From Ceratorhiza oryzae-sativae (lineage: Eukaryota > Basidiomycota > Agaricomycetes > Cantharellales > Ceratobasidiaceae), in NCBI GenBank assembly GCA_030998015.1, contig JARWMV010000234.1, positions 1,054,001 to 1,118,000 of the forward strand: 64,000 nt of DNA. Direction: 5' to 3'. Below the pieces are notes generated by a model. The model saw nothing but the letters and a program-made list of their open reading frames with translations. It did no database searches and was not told the origin of the DNA. Both the position numbers and the translations under genes were made by a program. This document shows, in pieces, positions 1 through 11,395 of this stretch; position 1 is the first letter of the stretch; each line of letters opens with the position of its first letter.

Positions 1-742
1 TAGCTTCAGGAAGACGGGTCTGGGCACCAAAGCAGCGTAGCGCAAGCCAACGGGCTGTGCGATCGGGATGTGGGTCTGCGGCATTCCCGGGGACAGCGCG
101 GTAAATAGACTGCAGAAGCTGGGTGGGCCAACCTAAACGAGTCGGTGCCTCGGGATCTGCGGCAAGTAAACGGTAATAGGCAAGTAAAATGCGGTGGAGG
201 TATGCAGCCGGTACATCGGCTAGGGCTAGGCCATCCTCAGCAATGAATGCTAGAGGGCCATTTTCGGGTGCTTTGGTCCTTAGATACGCATCCAGGACCC
301 TGGATAAAATAGATGAATGAATATGAATGAATGTATTGAGATTGTTTCATTTCGAGACGGCTGCTTACGGAAATATTTCCTCGTGCGGCTCGACCAGCAG
401 GCACAAGGCCGCAAAGTGATCTACATCGCTGATTCGATCACGGTCAATCCACCGAGCACAGAGGTCGATCAGAAGAGGACGAAAGAGATCAGCGACCAGG
501 ACAGTGAGGGCAGGAATTGCCATCAGGTTGGATATTGCGTCGAGCGCCTGTGATATTGTAGAAGTCGATGGCTGAGCTAGCAAGCCTCCAATAACCAGTC
601 TATGTTGCGCATATTGAGTGTGTTGGCCGATTTTGAGCAGAAGAGTACGACACTGTCCGACAATGTCGAGCCCCAAGGGGTCATGGGCAGAATTTATCGC
701 CTCTTGCACTAGACTTGATTTAGTATTCAGTTTATCTGACAT
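1..742 (-). CDS. MDN1: Midasin, N-terminal part (runs off the window)
   Basis: Reads leftwards and is cut by the window edge. Exon 1 is 742-369 and begins at the ATG giving MSDKLNTKSS; a GTAAGC...CAG intron (368-300) follows, then an open exon from 299 to base 1. The second exon contains a stretch like LAYYRLLAADPEAPTRLGWP followed by a WLALRCFGAQTRLPEA segment, which resembles the N-terminal, pre-AAA region of midasin as I remember it. Midasin is the giant nuclear AAA+ ATPase that strips assembly factors from pre-60S ribosomes. Only about 220 residues of roughly 5000 are present and no AAA motif is included, so the assignment rests on general resemblance and on the start lying at the right place. 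Confidence is moderate; another large protein is possible. Confidence 0.55.
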
Positions 743-1571
743 GGATGGCCCTACCTGATGCGTGCATCTCAAGACACAGTCGAGGTGTTGTAGCAGAGTC
801 TAAAACTTTGGGAGCCTCGATTTCAAATACTTATCACTTAGGCGCCAAGCAGGTCCTCTGCAACCACGACAGCTGGCGAGACGGCCTCAGTTCGGGTGCG
901 CCGATGTCGACAATGGTGCCTATGGGTTCATCGTCCGCTTGAGTAGCCAATGGCCATGCGCACAGTTTTTGGGCACCCTCTGCTGGGAGTTTCCGTTCTG
1001 GAGGGGTGTCCTGCAGCAAGGCCCCGCTTGTCGAATTGGCTCCCGCCATGCACCAGGCGGCTAGAAGATAAATATATATATTGTGTGCCTTTACAGACAC
1101 CCGTGGATCCAGCATCGCGTGCTGCGGGGTACGTTCTCTATCTCAATGACGAATCATGACACCGAAACTGAACCTGGGCACGTTGCAGAGACAATCAGGC
1201 AGGCCACTGCTCAGGGCCACACGCGACTGGACGTCCAGCACAACACCAGGCATGCCCGTATCGTCCAATGGGGGGCTGGCTATCCATCGCGTATCGGCTC
1301 GTCGGGCGGTGCCAGCTCCGTTCACGGGGTGGTTCAGCGATCCCCCACTCGCTTCGACCCTCGGCTCTGGCTCTATCGTCAGCAACACGGTTCCCGGCGG
1401 GCGCGGACCGAGGATTCCTGCAGCCGAGCCCAGCCCTCAAAACCGCCGTCACATTGACGTATCTGGCCCATTCTCCGCGTCGACGACGACCGTCTCTGGT
1501 GCCCCAAGCCCGCGATAGCCGCAGACACCTCACAAGCAGCAAGCTCGCCTTTGACCACGCACGCGATCACC

Positions 1572-2510
1572 ATGGGCGGCCAATCCGACCACAGCGTTAT
1601 CCCCAGCCCTCAGTTCACCTCACCCGAGGCCGATCTCGTCCTCATCACGTCCGACGGCCAGCATTTCCGCGTGTTTAGTCGGTTTCTTATCGAAACCTCG
1701 GGCGTTTTTCGAGACCTCCTTGACATGCCAACTGGGCCAAACCACGACGAGCGCGTCATGACCATCTCGGAATCGTCCCGCACCCTCAATCTTCTCCTGC
1801 AATATATCTACCCCATGGCCCACCCAGCGCTCGCGTCCCTGAACGACATCCAGGCCGTCCTTCAAGCAGCTGACAAATATGACGTTGGCTTCGTGACTGA
1901 TGACTTGCGCTCGAAGCTCATCAGCCCTGCAGTACTTGGTGTATCGCCGATCCGGGTATATGCCGTTGCTTGCCGAATGGGGTTCGGGAAGAGGCACAGG
2001 AGGCCGCCAAGCGCACCTTTTCGTTGGATTTCGCGGAGAAAGATCTCGAGGGTGACCGTGAGGTCGGGTTGAGTACACACGACGCGTTCGCGTTGTTTAG
2101 GTTCCAAAGAAGGCGCGTTGATGTCGTACTCAACGTGCTTTTGGCAGCACATAAGCCTATTGGCTGCGAGGGTACGTCTTGTGACACATAACTCCTAGTT
2201 TGGGAAGAAAATATCAACGTCTACTCATTTGCTCTGCTTATAGGTTGCTCAGTCGACACTATTACGGGCGGCCAGCATGGCAAGTCTCCTATACAGAGCG
2301 TTGTGCGATGGTCTGCAGCGCTCGAGCCTTTCCCAGGCCGCCAGTATGGGCCTATTCGAGTTTGACTTTGTTCTCAACGTTGCCAAATTCACGACATGTG
2401 GCTGCGAGAAGTGTATATTGAGCGTCGCAAGTGATTCCCAGCTAGTGGACCGTTGGTTAAAGACGCTGTTGGGAAAGATGAAGGAAGCAGAGGAGGATGT
2501 GAAACTATGA
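1572..2510 (+). CDS. BTB/POZ domain protein, reading frame broken
   Basis: The start is the ATG at 1572 in a strong context (ATCACCATGGGC). The first part reads as a BTB/POZ domain: ADLVLITSDGQHFRVFSRFL, then a loop, LLLQYIYPM and a helix IQAVLQAADKYDVGFVTDDL. BTB domains dimerise and often serve Cullin-3 adaptors or transcription factors; large families of such short BTB proteins occur in agaricomycetes. Frame quality then fails: around 1985-1995 the coding sense moves to another frame (EEAQEAAKRTFSLDF...), a GTACGT...TAG intron lies at 2172-2243, the next exon reads YYGRPAWQVSYTERC in a third frame, and near 2340-2360 it moves again to FEFDFVLNVAKFTTCGCEKC, ending at the TGA at 2508-2510. 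Each shift equals one missing base. It is either a pseudogene or a sequence with uncorrected deletions. Confidence 0.7.
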
Positions 2511-2894
2511 ACCACGTAGCAAATCTCTCGATATTATTTTTTTTGGCCATATTGTCGTGTATTTCGCTAAGCTGTATAAATTTGCATAATCTCTTTCAAG
2601 GGATAAACTGAATATTTTGTGGCTGGGACTCTACGCCCACGCTGGTCTACATGTCGATCTTCTTAGTAGGATTACCCAAATTGTTGGGCTAAGCTATGCT
2701 TCATATGCATTAGTGCTACAACAATTGTTTGTGAGAAGTGGTCGGCGACAACAATATCCAACATAGCGCAAACGAGCTCGGGTTATCGAACAAGTGCACG
2801 GAGAGAAGCACGATCTTGAATCTCCCAGAACATCAAACTCGAGGCTTGTACATAACCTTGGGTGAGTCATCCTCAGCCCACTTGCTTAAATCTT
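2511..2894. other. Intergenic, 3' flanks of BTB gene and PET127
   Basis: AT-rich stretch between two converging genes. I see no open frame with coding character and no RNA gene. It presumably holds both 3' untranslated regions. Confidence 0.5.
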
Positions 2895-5800
2895 CTAGTC
2901 CCTTTTTTGATAGTTTTCGAAGGCTACGAACCAAAGGTGTAGCCCCTGTCGGAACCTCTTGTTCCAAGCATCCAAGTTAGTTGAAGATACCCCGTCCCCT
3001 TCCGGTTCTGCCGAAGAGTTTCCTTCCCCCGAGGTCTGTGAGGCATATCCCTCTAGTACGCCATCCTTCATCCGGTTAGAGAGCTCTTCAACCGTGGTCC
3101 CTTCAGGAAGGCAAGAAACCCGGATAGCTTGCTGCCTTGCGAGCACCTTTTCATACCGCACCCTGTTCTCTGCGCTAGGGGAAAGTCGAGTGAGATTATA
3201 GCTTATTTTCCCTAATAGTTAAACTAGTTAGCCCGGATGTTTTGATACGATCTGGCAAATACAGCCTACACTCTGGCTTCTCGAAGGTAACCTGGGCGCC
3301 GGCGGGAACATGCTCCCCATCGATAGTGTGCTGAACGTTGAGCCGAAGTTCATAAACAGGCGCTAATGTCGATTCATTCCATGTTGCAGGTTCAACCCAC
3401 ACCGAAAGTTGTGGATCTTTGCCTTCGTTTGTAAACACTGTTGCTTTAACATCCTACTCATGTTTGTTTGAAATGAGTTGATATATGCGCCCATGGACTA
3501 CAATAGCTCACCTGCTCGGGGAAGCATGATGTCACACCCTCGGCAATCACTTCAAGAAAACCCAAACAGGCACTGAAAACCCGCTCTCCGCCTTCGCGGC
3601 CTCCAAAAAGCCGCTCGTCCATTTCGTCAAGTGGAACGTATTGGAAACCAAACATTCGTGAAGTGTTATGGTATGCAACAAAGACCCGTCCATGGCTCCG
3701 ATGCGAGCTTGAAACCTGAGAACGGTTCAAAATATCAGCTGCATGTATGACTTCTAGAAAACCATTCTTAGCGCCCACGAGTATTTCAACATGGCGGAAC
3801 GACAAAGATCGTAGTACTCTCTCTCGAAACTTTCAAACGGACCGGTCATCGAGCGAATTTGGTACCCGGAGCCAACCTGGTAAGTCCTGGTCAGCCACAT
3901 ACCACGGCCAAATCAGCGGTACCGCACCTCAACATTCCAAATGTCCTGCCGCACCGATATGGCAGCGCGTGTCTTCAAATCGAATACGCCACTGCCCGGT
4001 AACCGAGGATCTACGCAGTCCAGCTGCGACCTCAAGACAATCGTGTTCGACTACATGTGAAATCAATCCACTGCTTTCTTAGGCAACCAGCTTAGGCGAC
4101 GTACCGCAGAATACCGGTATGCTTCACGCTCGGGTAGTACGGCCTTGCCATCGAGCACTATAGGGTTACTTCGCAAAAGTGTATCAAATTCGTCCTTTGA
4201 CAAAGTCAGCAGCTTCTCGAGCATGATGCCCTAACCGAATAGCGTTAGCGTTTGTTTATTGTTCGACTTGTAACTCACGATGTAAGACAATATGTTCTGA
4301 TCAAGTGGGTCATCAGACTGAGACCCAGAATCAAACGCCACAACGTCGTCATTCCGCCTCATGAAAAATGTATACGGCATTTTTTGGCCAGCAGTAAATT
4401 CTGTTGGCTAGGGCGCACGTGAAGCCAATCGGTCGCGGGTGCAAACAGAAGCCTTACCATGTGAGCAAACGCCGCACTGAGTATTGAAAGATCAAGCTCG
4501 CGCCAGCCGCTTATCAGGAAATATATGTGGGACAAGATCATCGAAACAGATGATGTGGACCCGGTGAACTTCTTCCCCAGCTTTCTCGCAAGGTCTGCAA
4601 GTTCCTATAAAAAAAAAAAAAAGAAAAAGATGATATCGAAAAGGAGCACTTTGGAGGGACTAGGTCGAAAAGCACTACTTACTGGATCTTTGGAACTTGT
4701 GACAAAGGTATTTACTCTTTCGTATGCAAACGACGTAAATGCTGGCATGGCCTGTAGCTCTGGGGGGAAATTGTAAACCCGAGAGTGAGGATCTTGTAGC
4801 CAGTGTACACCAGGGCTTCAGGATAGATAGCGCGTTAGGCCCTCGAACGGAAATATAGGAAACGAACATACTTGAACAAAACTCTATCAAGACCATGCTG
4901 GAGAGTGGGGATGGGAACAATACGCTTCGGATCACGAACAATAGCTACCCAAGATACGAGAGTAAACCACCGTGTCAGTAAGCGCATCTGAGCACTGACA
5001 TTCTAGGGAGATCACATCGGGTTCGACGACTCCTCGCAAATCTTCCTCTGGAATGATTTCGCTGGATGTAACTTCATCCCTGGACGAAGTTGATTGTATT
5101 GACGGTTCGGTACCACTCGATGCTGGCGGTTTCAAGGCTAGTGTTGACGGTGAGAATCACGAGCAACTGCTGGTAGCGCACACTTACAATTATCCCCCCA
5201 ACCAGTCTCGTACATCTTTGTGTCTTCTTTTTCTGGCTCTTTAGAATCTTCGATGGCCTTTTTAACTAGAACGTCTTCGAAAGTTTTCCGTGGCGATGGG
5301 GGAACTGGAAGTGCGTCGCTCGTGGACCGATTAAGGCGAGCCAACAAATCAACCGCAACCGCCTGCTTCTGGCCAAGTTCTTGAAGCAGGTCCGCCAGAG
5401 CTTCAGTATCCTGTGCCCGGCTAGATGACTTCTGATTGGCGTTTGAGTCCAGGCTTGATTTCGTACCCCAGGATAAGCGAGAGGACCGTGTACGCCGAGC
5501 CCATGCCTCCCCACTAGCCAAGGAATGCAGCAATAGGTTTGTCCTGGCAATGGAGTCCTCTAGGGTGGCAAGTGCGGAGCCGACTGCTGTCCATTGCGGC
5601 TGAGCTTTCGTGGTGTTCCGCTGGTGAGTTGAATGTGTTTGGGTCGAGGCTTGGTTTGAATGGATCTTTTTATCCTCAGGTTTCTTGCCACGTCGTTTCT
5701 TTGCTCGGGCAGTGATATTTCGAGACCCTCTCTCTATGCTATCTGACCGGCCGGGAGTCCCAAGATCGGAAAGTCTCCCAGAAAGTCGTGAAGATAATTG

Positions 5801-6154
5801 AGGAGTATCATTGGCTTTAGTTCGAGAAAGGCTTGAACTACTCGCAAGGATCCTCGAATCTAGAACAGAGCGTAAAGCGCGTCCAGCAGACACGGTAGCT
5901 TGCTGCATGTGATCCTTCATATAGTTGTCGGTTGTGAGTAAAAATTTGCATACTACCCACGTAGATTATTGGGTACATACAGGAGATATGGCGCCAGAAA
6001 AGTGTCTATGATGCGTTTCTATTGCAGATTCAAGCGCTACCCCGTTTCCACTATCCGCCAAGTGAATCGGGGAAACTTCCACGGAGCTTGCGCTGCGAGC
6101 GAAGGGAGATCGCCGCTGGAGATAACACGAGCACGTGATGGACGAAACAGGCAT
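2895..6154 (-). CDS. PET127: Mitochondrial RNA-processing protein PET127
   Basis: Multi-exon gene. The chosen start is the ATG at 6154 (MPVSSITCSCYLQRRSPFAR), which gives an arginine/serine-rich mitochondrial presequence; exon 1 (6154-5981) joins exon 2 at 5914 in phase 0. After a basic, serine-rich region, the Pet127 domain follows: IVRDPKRIVPIPTLQHGLDR, PGVHWLQDPHSRVYNFPPEL, HIYFLISGWRELDLSILSAA, SQLDCVDPRLPGSGVFDLKT, VFVAYHNTSRMFGFQYVPLD and a C-terminal RYEKVLARQ block. These blocks match the family in order. PET127 is a membrane-associated mitochondrial matrix protein needed for 5' processing and stability of mitochondrial mRNAs. All splice junctions I followed are GT-AG and keep frame (for example 5980-5915 and 5187-5138). 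One intron near 4607-4620 carries an A14 run. The last ~25 residues could be affected by an unmodelled intron. Confidence 0.9.
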
Positions 6155-6206
6155 AAAATTCTTAATCAAGCGACCCAAATAATAAACATGTGCAAACCCG
6201 CATAGA

Positions 6207-6902
6207 CTAAAGCTCTAAATCAGCCTGCGAATACCAGTTTCGAGTCCTGAGACCCTTGCTTTCAATCTCAACCCAGTAGCTGTAGTCAAGAAAAAAGCCA
6301 TCTCCTCCCTGTTCGCAGTTAGTCGGTTTTAAACATGAATCGCCGCTAAATAGACTCACCTGAACCTGCTTGCACCAAGCCGCCTTAACCCGACCTGATT
6401 TCTGCACATGCCCTGCTTCTGTGTGCTGCCATTCAACCCTCTTCTTAATTCGCACGGTTTGATCGAGCTATTGGAATCAGATTCAGCTCAATAAAAACTA
6501 TCGGGAATACCTATGGTCCAACTACGTACCTGAAATTGTGCACCATGTGTATGCGCAGCCCGAACCGACGAAATACCTGGAACTACCTCATTGTCGTTGA
6601 ACGACCAAACACCACCGGACTCTGGTGCCTTGCAATATGGTATAACTGTACTTGGTTCAGCGATGCCCTTCTTCGCGGTGTACGAAGAACTCACAATACC
6701 GCCTCTCCTTTCGTGCCCAACGACCCAAGATAAGACCTCTGTATCACTCTGCCTTACGGAGCCCGTCGTTTGAGCGCCTCAGGCATGCGAGCCCAAACCT
6801 GGGCATCCTAGTAGGAATGGATTAGACGCTTTGACTGCTGACACTTACGCCATAGCGGATATTATTGGTACTCACGACAGGGAATGTAGATTGTTCAGGC
6901 AT
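6207..6902 (-). CDS. Hypothetical small protein, copy 1 of a tandem pair
   Basis: Function unrecognised. The ATG at 6902 opens MPEQSTFPVVSTNNIRYG, then a GTAAGT intron. The next exon reads AQVWARMPEALKRRA; about base 6760 the frame steps by one base to SDTEVLSWVVGHERRGG, continuing with GIAEPSTVIPYCKAPESGGV and SSVRAAHTHGAQFQ. Later exons give RIKKRVEWQHTEAGHVQKSG and FFLDYSYWVEIESKGLRTRN, ending WYSQADLEL. The composition (many W, Y and G) and the introns suggest a real protein of about 170 residues. No signal peptide, membrane segment or catalytic motif is evident. A degraded relative lies at 8.7-9.6 kb on the same strand, and the alignment of the two supports both models. The frame step may be a sequence error. 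Confidence 0.55.
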
Positions 6903-8690
6903 GCTGTAAAGCAGTGAAGAATGGGATGAATGCGAGAGGGGTGATGCGGAAGGGTTTCGTGGACGTTGTCTTAAATACCATGAAGGCCATTGTTAGTATA
7001 GCGCATTACCGATGTAGTATCTTTTTCCTCATAAGCAGGACGAACAGCATCTACGATGTGGCGTTGTCCGCAGATCCGTCTCTCCAGTGGGTTATTTCAA
7101 GACTGAGCGTTTTTGGGCAAGTAGCAAACGAGCCACTTGGCTCAAAATCGTGGAGGCCACTGGCTGCCGGATGATCCAGACATAGGGTAGCGTCTCAGAG
7201 CCATTAGAAACATCTCAATAACAAAAACCCATGCGCTACTGTGGTATGACGCTATGTGCAACAGACGCTCAGATGGAAGACAAATCTCCGGCGACTGCCA
7301 CATATCAGAACCTTGGATACTCGGACTAAGATTTCTGGACAATGCCGGGGCGCGGCATATCCCAGTCGCGATCGGTTAAACTGTTGCCCAAGCTATAGCT
7401 GCAGTACCCTGGAACTGTATGAGTCAGTCTGATCTCGTACATCAAAATTAGCGATACTCCAGCTTAAAACGTTATCCGCGCCAGCCGCGAGTACATATAC
7501 CGGAAATCCATGGGATCCTACAGCAAACCTTGTTGCCTAGGGCATGTAGATAATCATCTCATTGTCATACCCCCTATCGAAGCACGACGGTAGCGATTGC
7601 CGCGGGTACACATTGGTATCACAGGCCGCAAAATTTGGATGATACGTTGCTAGTCATATGAAACCTTATTTGTATTCGTTGCTAGACGCAAGCTAGAACT
7701 CTGGATGGGACTTGCTGGACGGTTCTACTGCGGTGCATTGATCCGATGGCTCTCGTCTTTGATATGCGGAGACATTGTAGGTGCAGTCTCGGGGTAGATC
7801 GCTAAGCCATATCATCACTTGCCTGGGGCTGGGAAGCTGCTCTTCGGTAAATCCGAGCATCAATCGTCAGCTTTTCTCCTTTGATCCCCAGGCCCCAACT
7901 CGAGCAGCAAAGTTAGCAAATCCTTCCCAGATGGTTCCGGTTCGATCAGGGCTAAGAAATGGTTGGATTTGTGATTAATATCGACAGCATCAGATTCTTG
8001 GGCCTGATTAGGATATCTGATTTATGGCACGTGCCGCCCACCTTGGGGTGTTTGTGGATACCACGGGGGAACTATCAAATCAGGAGGATCGATTAGTCGC
8101 AACGCCATTGTTCATCCACACACTAGCTGGGTCAGGGGCTTCAGGTACACGCTAACGAAACTTTCTCCCGAGGTGAGCATAGCTGGCTGCGCACTGTGGC
8201 GCACCTCGCCGAACAAGGCGTGTCCCAAACCGGATTCAGCTACTCGTGTTATGGTCTATTATGCACTTGTGCCCATCTCGTAACTTTCCTAAATGACTAT
8301 GATGCGTGAGATCCCCTGAATGACCAAATGGACATGTTCGATAAGGCAACGAACTTGAGAATATCATTCCGGGCGCAGCCCAACCTCCGAATACGGTTGG
8401 TGTCCATTCATTGCATTTCCGACTGCATCGAGAAGATGTGCGCATAGCTATTTAGACAGATGGACTATACATACTCGGAAGCTTTATCCGACAATATAGT
8501 GAAATTACAGTAGAGAGTGAAATGGATTGTGTATCGAATTGTGTTGTCAATAAGTTAGCCCATGGTCATCTACGAAAAAATGTGTGCCTGCGTTTAACCT
8601 CAAACGGGCTTTAATCGCTTGGCCTGCCCAATCATGTTTCACCAAGCAAATTCCAAAGGCGGTGTCTTATGCGAGTGATCTTGAGCGTGG
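6903..8690. other. Gene-poor stretch between tandem copies
   Basis: About 1.8 kb with only short, stop-interrupted frames. I tested translations of both strands by eye and found no family or convincing exon. It may contain further unrecognisable remains of the small gene family on either side. Confidence 0.4.
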
Positions 8691-8699
8691 AAGGAGACA

Positions 8700-9560
8700 A
8701 ATTGATGGGCTCTCGTTTGAGCACGCGAACAATTCGTGCTGCTCGTACCAGCGATGCGTGATGTGGCCCCCATCAAGTTCACAGCGCACCCAGTAACTGT
8801 ACCTCCGACTGGATGGTGAAGTCTAGTGATTTTAAACCAAGCAAGCAAATGATCAGCTATGTGGTTTCCAGCGATTTCAAATCAACCGAGAAGATGTTGG
8901 AAACCCCAACACCACAGGCGCATACACCGTGTTAACGAGAAAGTAGATTACTCACCACATCAGTTTCGCACCACCCAGCAAGTATTGTGCCAATTTTAGT
9001 ACGACGAACACCATCATGGCTATGCCACCATTCGATACAGGGGGATACCACTACTTTCTGATGATACTGAGCATCAATAATAAACGTAAGTAAACCAAAT
9101 GGTCCGATGAGACAAGGCGGGATGAGTTTTGGAGGGATACAAACCCACCCCATAGACTAAAGCGGCTAAACACTCACTCGAAACAGTGCTCCCCCACTCA
9201 ATGGTGGCCTGATGCTACGTACTCCGTGCACGGTCTCATCGGTGGAAGTAGACCAGACGTCTCGGGACTCAGGAGCCATACAACTATATAACCTTGTCTA
9301 TACACAAAAGCGTCAGTGCCCACAAAAAAAAAACAAGCGAACTAGAAAACTCTGACGTTAGATGTGCAATGGCTGTCTATAACAATGGCCAACAGCTCGA
9401 CGTTACTCTCCCCCGACGGAGTAGTGTGATCGGGCATACGAGCCCAAACTTCCTAAATCCTCCCACAGCGTGAGCAAAGCTGATTGTACAGGATCGTCAA
9501 TCAAAGGCTTACGCGGGACTTGCTTTCAGTAGGAACAGCCAGAGGGACGAGTACAACCAT
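8700..9560 (-). pseudogene. Decayed tandem paralogue of the 6.2 kb small gene
   Basis: Read leftwards, the pieces line up in order with the gene at 6207-6902. MVVLVPLAVPTESKSR, followed by a GTAAGC donor, matches its first exon. EVWARMPDHT matches AQVWARMPEA. APESRDVWSTSTDETVHGVR followed by a GTGAGT donor matches APESGGVWSFNDNEVVPGIS. A W-rich block ending GTILAGWCETDV matches the basic WQHTEAGHVQKSG exon. YSYWVRCELDGGHITHRWYE matches YSYWVEIESKGLRTRNWYS. Between the blocks the frame is lost and the expected residues are not found, so this copy looks inactive. Both copies have the same strand, as expected for tandem duplication about 2.6 kb apart. The assignment is by eye from weak but ordered similarity. 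Confidence 0.5.
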
Positions 9561-10142
9561 AGTGGAGTGCGCGGTTGTGATAGAGGGGGGCTCCACTTTT
9601 TGTACCCCCAGAGGATGTCCTTGGGCGTGAATCTGCAGTCCAAAGCCAAGACGTGTCGCAAAAAATTGCCAGAGGCGGTTGAATTACAGTGGCCTATAGG
9701 CTGGGTGACTTCACTCATCCGCCACCCTCACGGCACCTTGACCATAGGCCCGGATATTGCAAATAGTCGATCTGCAAAGGTAAAGCCAGCCTCCTGAACC
9801 TAATTTCAAACCTTGCGACTGGCTCAACACGTTATGTGAGATCTTGCCGGGATCATCTGGGCGTGAGACCTGGGGAGCCTCTTGTGGGTAGTGCACAGGT
9901 CACCTTTGTTGCAGGACAAGCGAGTATGTGGGTTCTAGTCCCAATGTCGTATTTCGAAAGCGGGTATCGAATCCGCGTTGGCCCGTGTTAGTTGAAATAA
10001 TAGGGAACCTTGACATTCTCGTTGATTGTGGCTAGGTATTTCATTTGACGTCGTGATGGTAGAATGGTTTGCTGACTTCTGGGTTAACACGTGACTTAAC
10101 TGCTGCTATCTTTATCTGCCACCTCATTATCGGCGAACGCGA
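9561..10142. other. Intergenic, upstream of RPN13
   Basis: No supported gene. It must contain the RPN13 promoter; I see no clear TATA box or conserved element. Confidence 0.4.
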
Positions 10143-11343
10143 ATGAGCCAGATATTCACTACACGCGCAGGAAGGGCGTTTAGGAGAGAAGGGACTAGCT
10201 TCGTTGACCCCGATCCGGCAAAGGGCAGCTTGTCCCTTGAGTTTGCAGATGACGAGTTACTCCATCTCCGATGGCGTCCTCGCGATGGGAGCACATCCTC
10301 AGCGGAGGACACGGTGTGTGACTTGTTTCAAATCGCGGTAACACAAAAATATACCCATGGTCACATTTCATATATTTAAACCCCAGGACCTCGTAGTATT
10401 TCCTTCCGATGCCTCGCTTGAAAAAATATCCAACGATCCGACGGTTCGCATGTATGTCTTGAAGTTTCAATCCTCAGATCAACTACACTTTGTGGGTATC
10501 GTATAAGTATAGCCCTGAAACAATGTGCTTGACCTGCAGATACAGTTCTGGTTCCAGGTGTGTATGATTTGGAGGGTTAGCTCAACTTCGCAGGTTCTAA
10601 GTTGCAAATCAGGACCCCAGCAGTGATCGGGATGCTAGTGACGTCGCGAAAATAAATGAATTACTCAATGCTACAGATCTACAGCCACCGAACCCGCGCG
10701 AATCTTCAGAGGACGTGTGAGCATTGTCTATTAAAACCGATTTGCTAGAAGTATATCACTTGTTATAGGGCAATGGCTACTGGCACGACCAACCAAACTG
10801 AAACACCTGCTGGTCCGCTCAACCACGAACAGTTGAACGCATTTATGCAGGAACTCATTCGTGGGATGGCTCAAGGTGGTGTAAGGCCAGGCGCAAGAGC
10901 AGGCGTGGTTCCAGGTAGGTGCAAACTTGACTTGAGGCCATCCGCTGACATCAGTTGGTCTCTCATTAATAGACCTTTCTTTGACGGATATCCTCACTCC
11001 ATCCGTATTGGATAATGTTCTAAGAGATCCCAATGCTGTCGATTCACTCGCACCATTCCTTCCCCCCGACCTAACGTCATCAACTTCTCCTATCGCCCAT
11101 CTATCACAACAAGAGGTCCTGCAGCGGATCGTCGCATCTGCGCCATTTCGAGCGTCGGTCCGTTCTCTCGATCAGGCGCTGTCGACTGGGCTGTTAGGCG
11201 GGCTTGTAGCTAATCTCGGTATGCCAATGGAGGCGGGGCTCGGCATACGCCCTTTCCTGGAGGCCATACAAGCTCAAGCTAATAGCGCGGGGCCGACGGG
11301 ACCAGAAACCAACAACGATGAAGAAAACGCGAATAGCCAGTAG
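10143..11343 (+). CDS. RPN13: Proteasomal ubiquitin receptor RPN13/ADRM1
   Basis: The ATG at 10143 opens the Pru domain directly: TTRAGRAFRREGTSFVDPDP, then LLHLRWRPRDGS. A GTGTGT...CAG intron follows, then DLVVFPSDASLEKISNDPTV, MYVLKFQSSDQ and FWFQ. These are the ubiquitin-binding and Rpn2-binding surfaces of the family. After two short exons the C-terminal DEUBAD part follows: LSLTDILTPSVLDNVLRDPN, LSQQEVLQRIVASAPFRASV and RSLDQALSTGLLGGLVANLG, which in this family binds the deubiquitinase UCH37. Splice sites keep frame: GVVP joins DLSLTD across 10915-10972. RPN13 sits on the 19S regulatory particle and captures ubiquitinated substrates. The stop (11343) lies only 52 bp from the RAD50 stop on the other strand. 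Confidence 0.93.
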
Positions 11344-11395
11344 ATTCTCGATACATGATGATTGTAAAATTGGGAGTCCGCGAAAATAAAACTGA

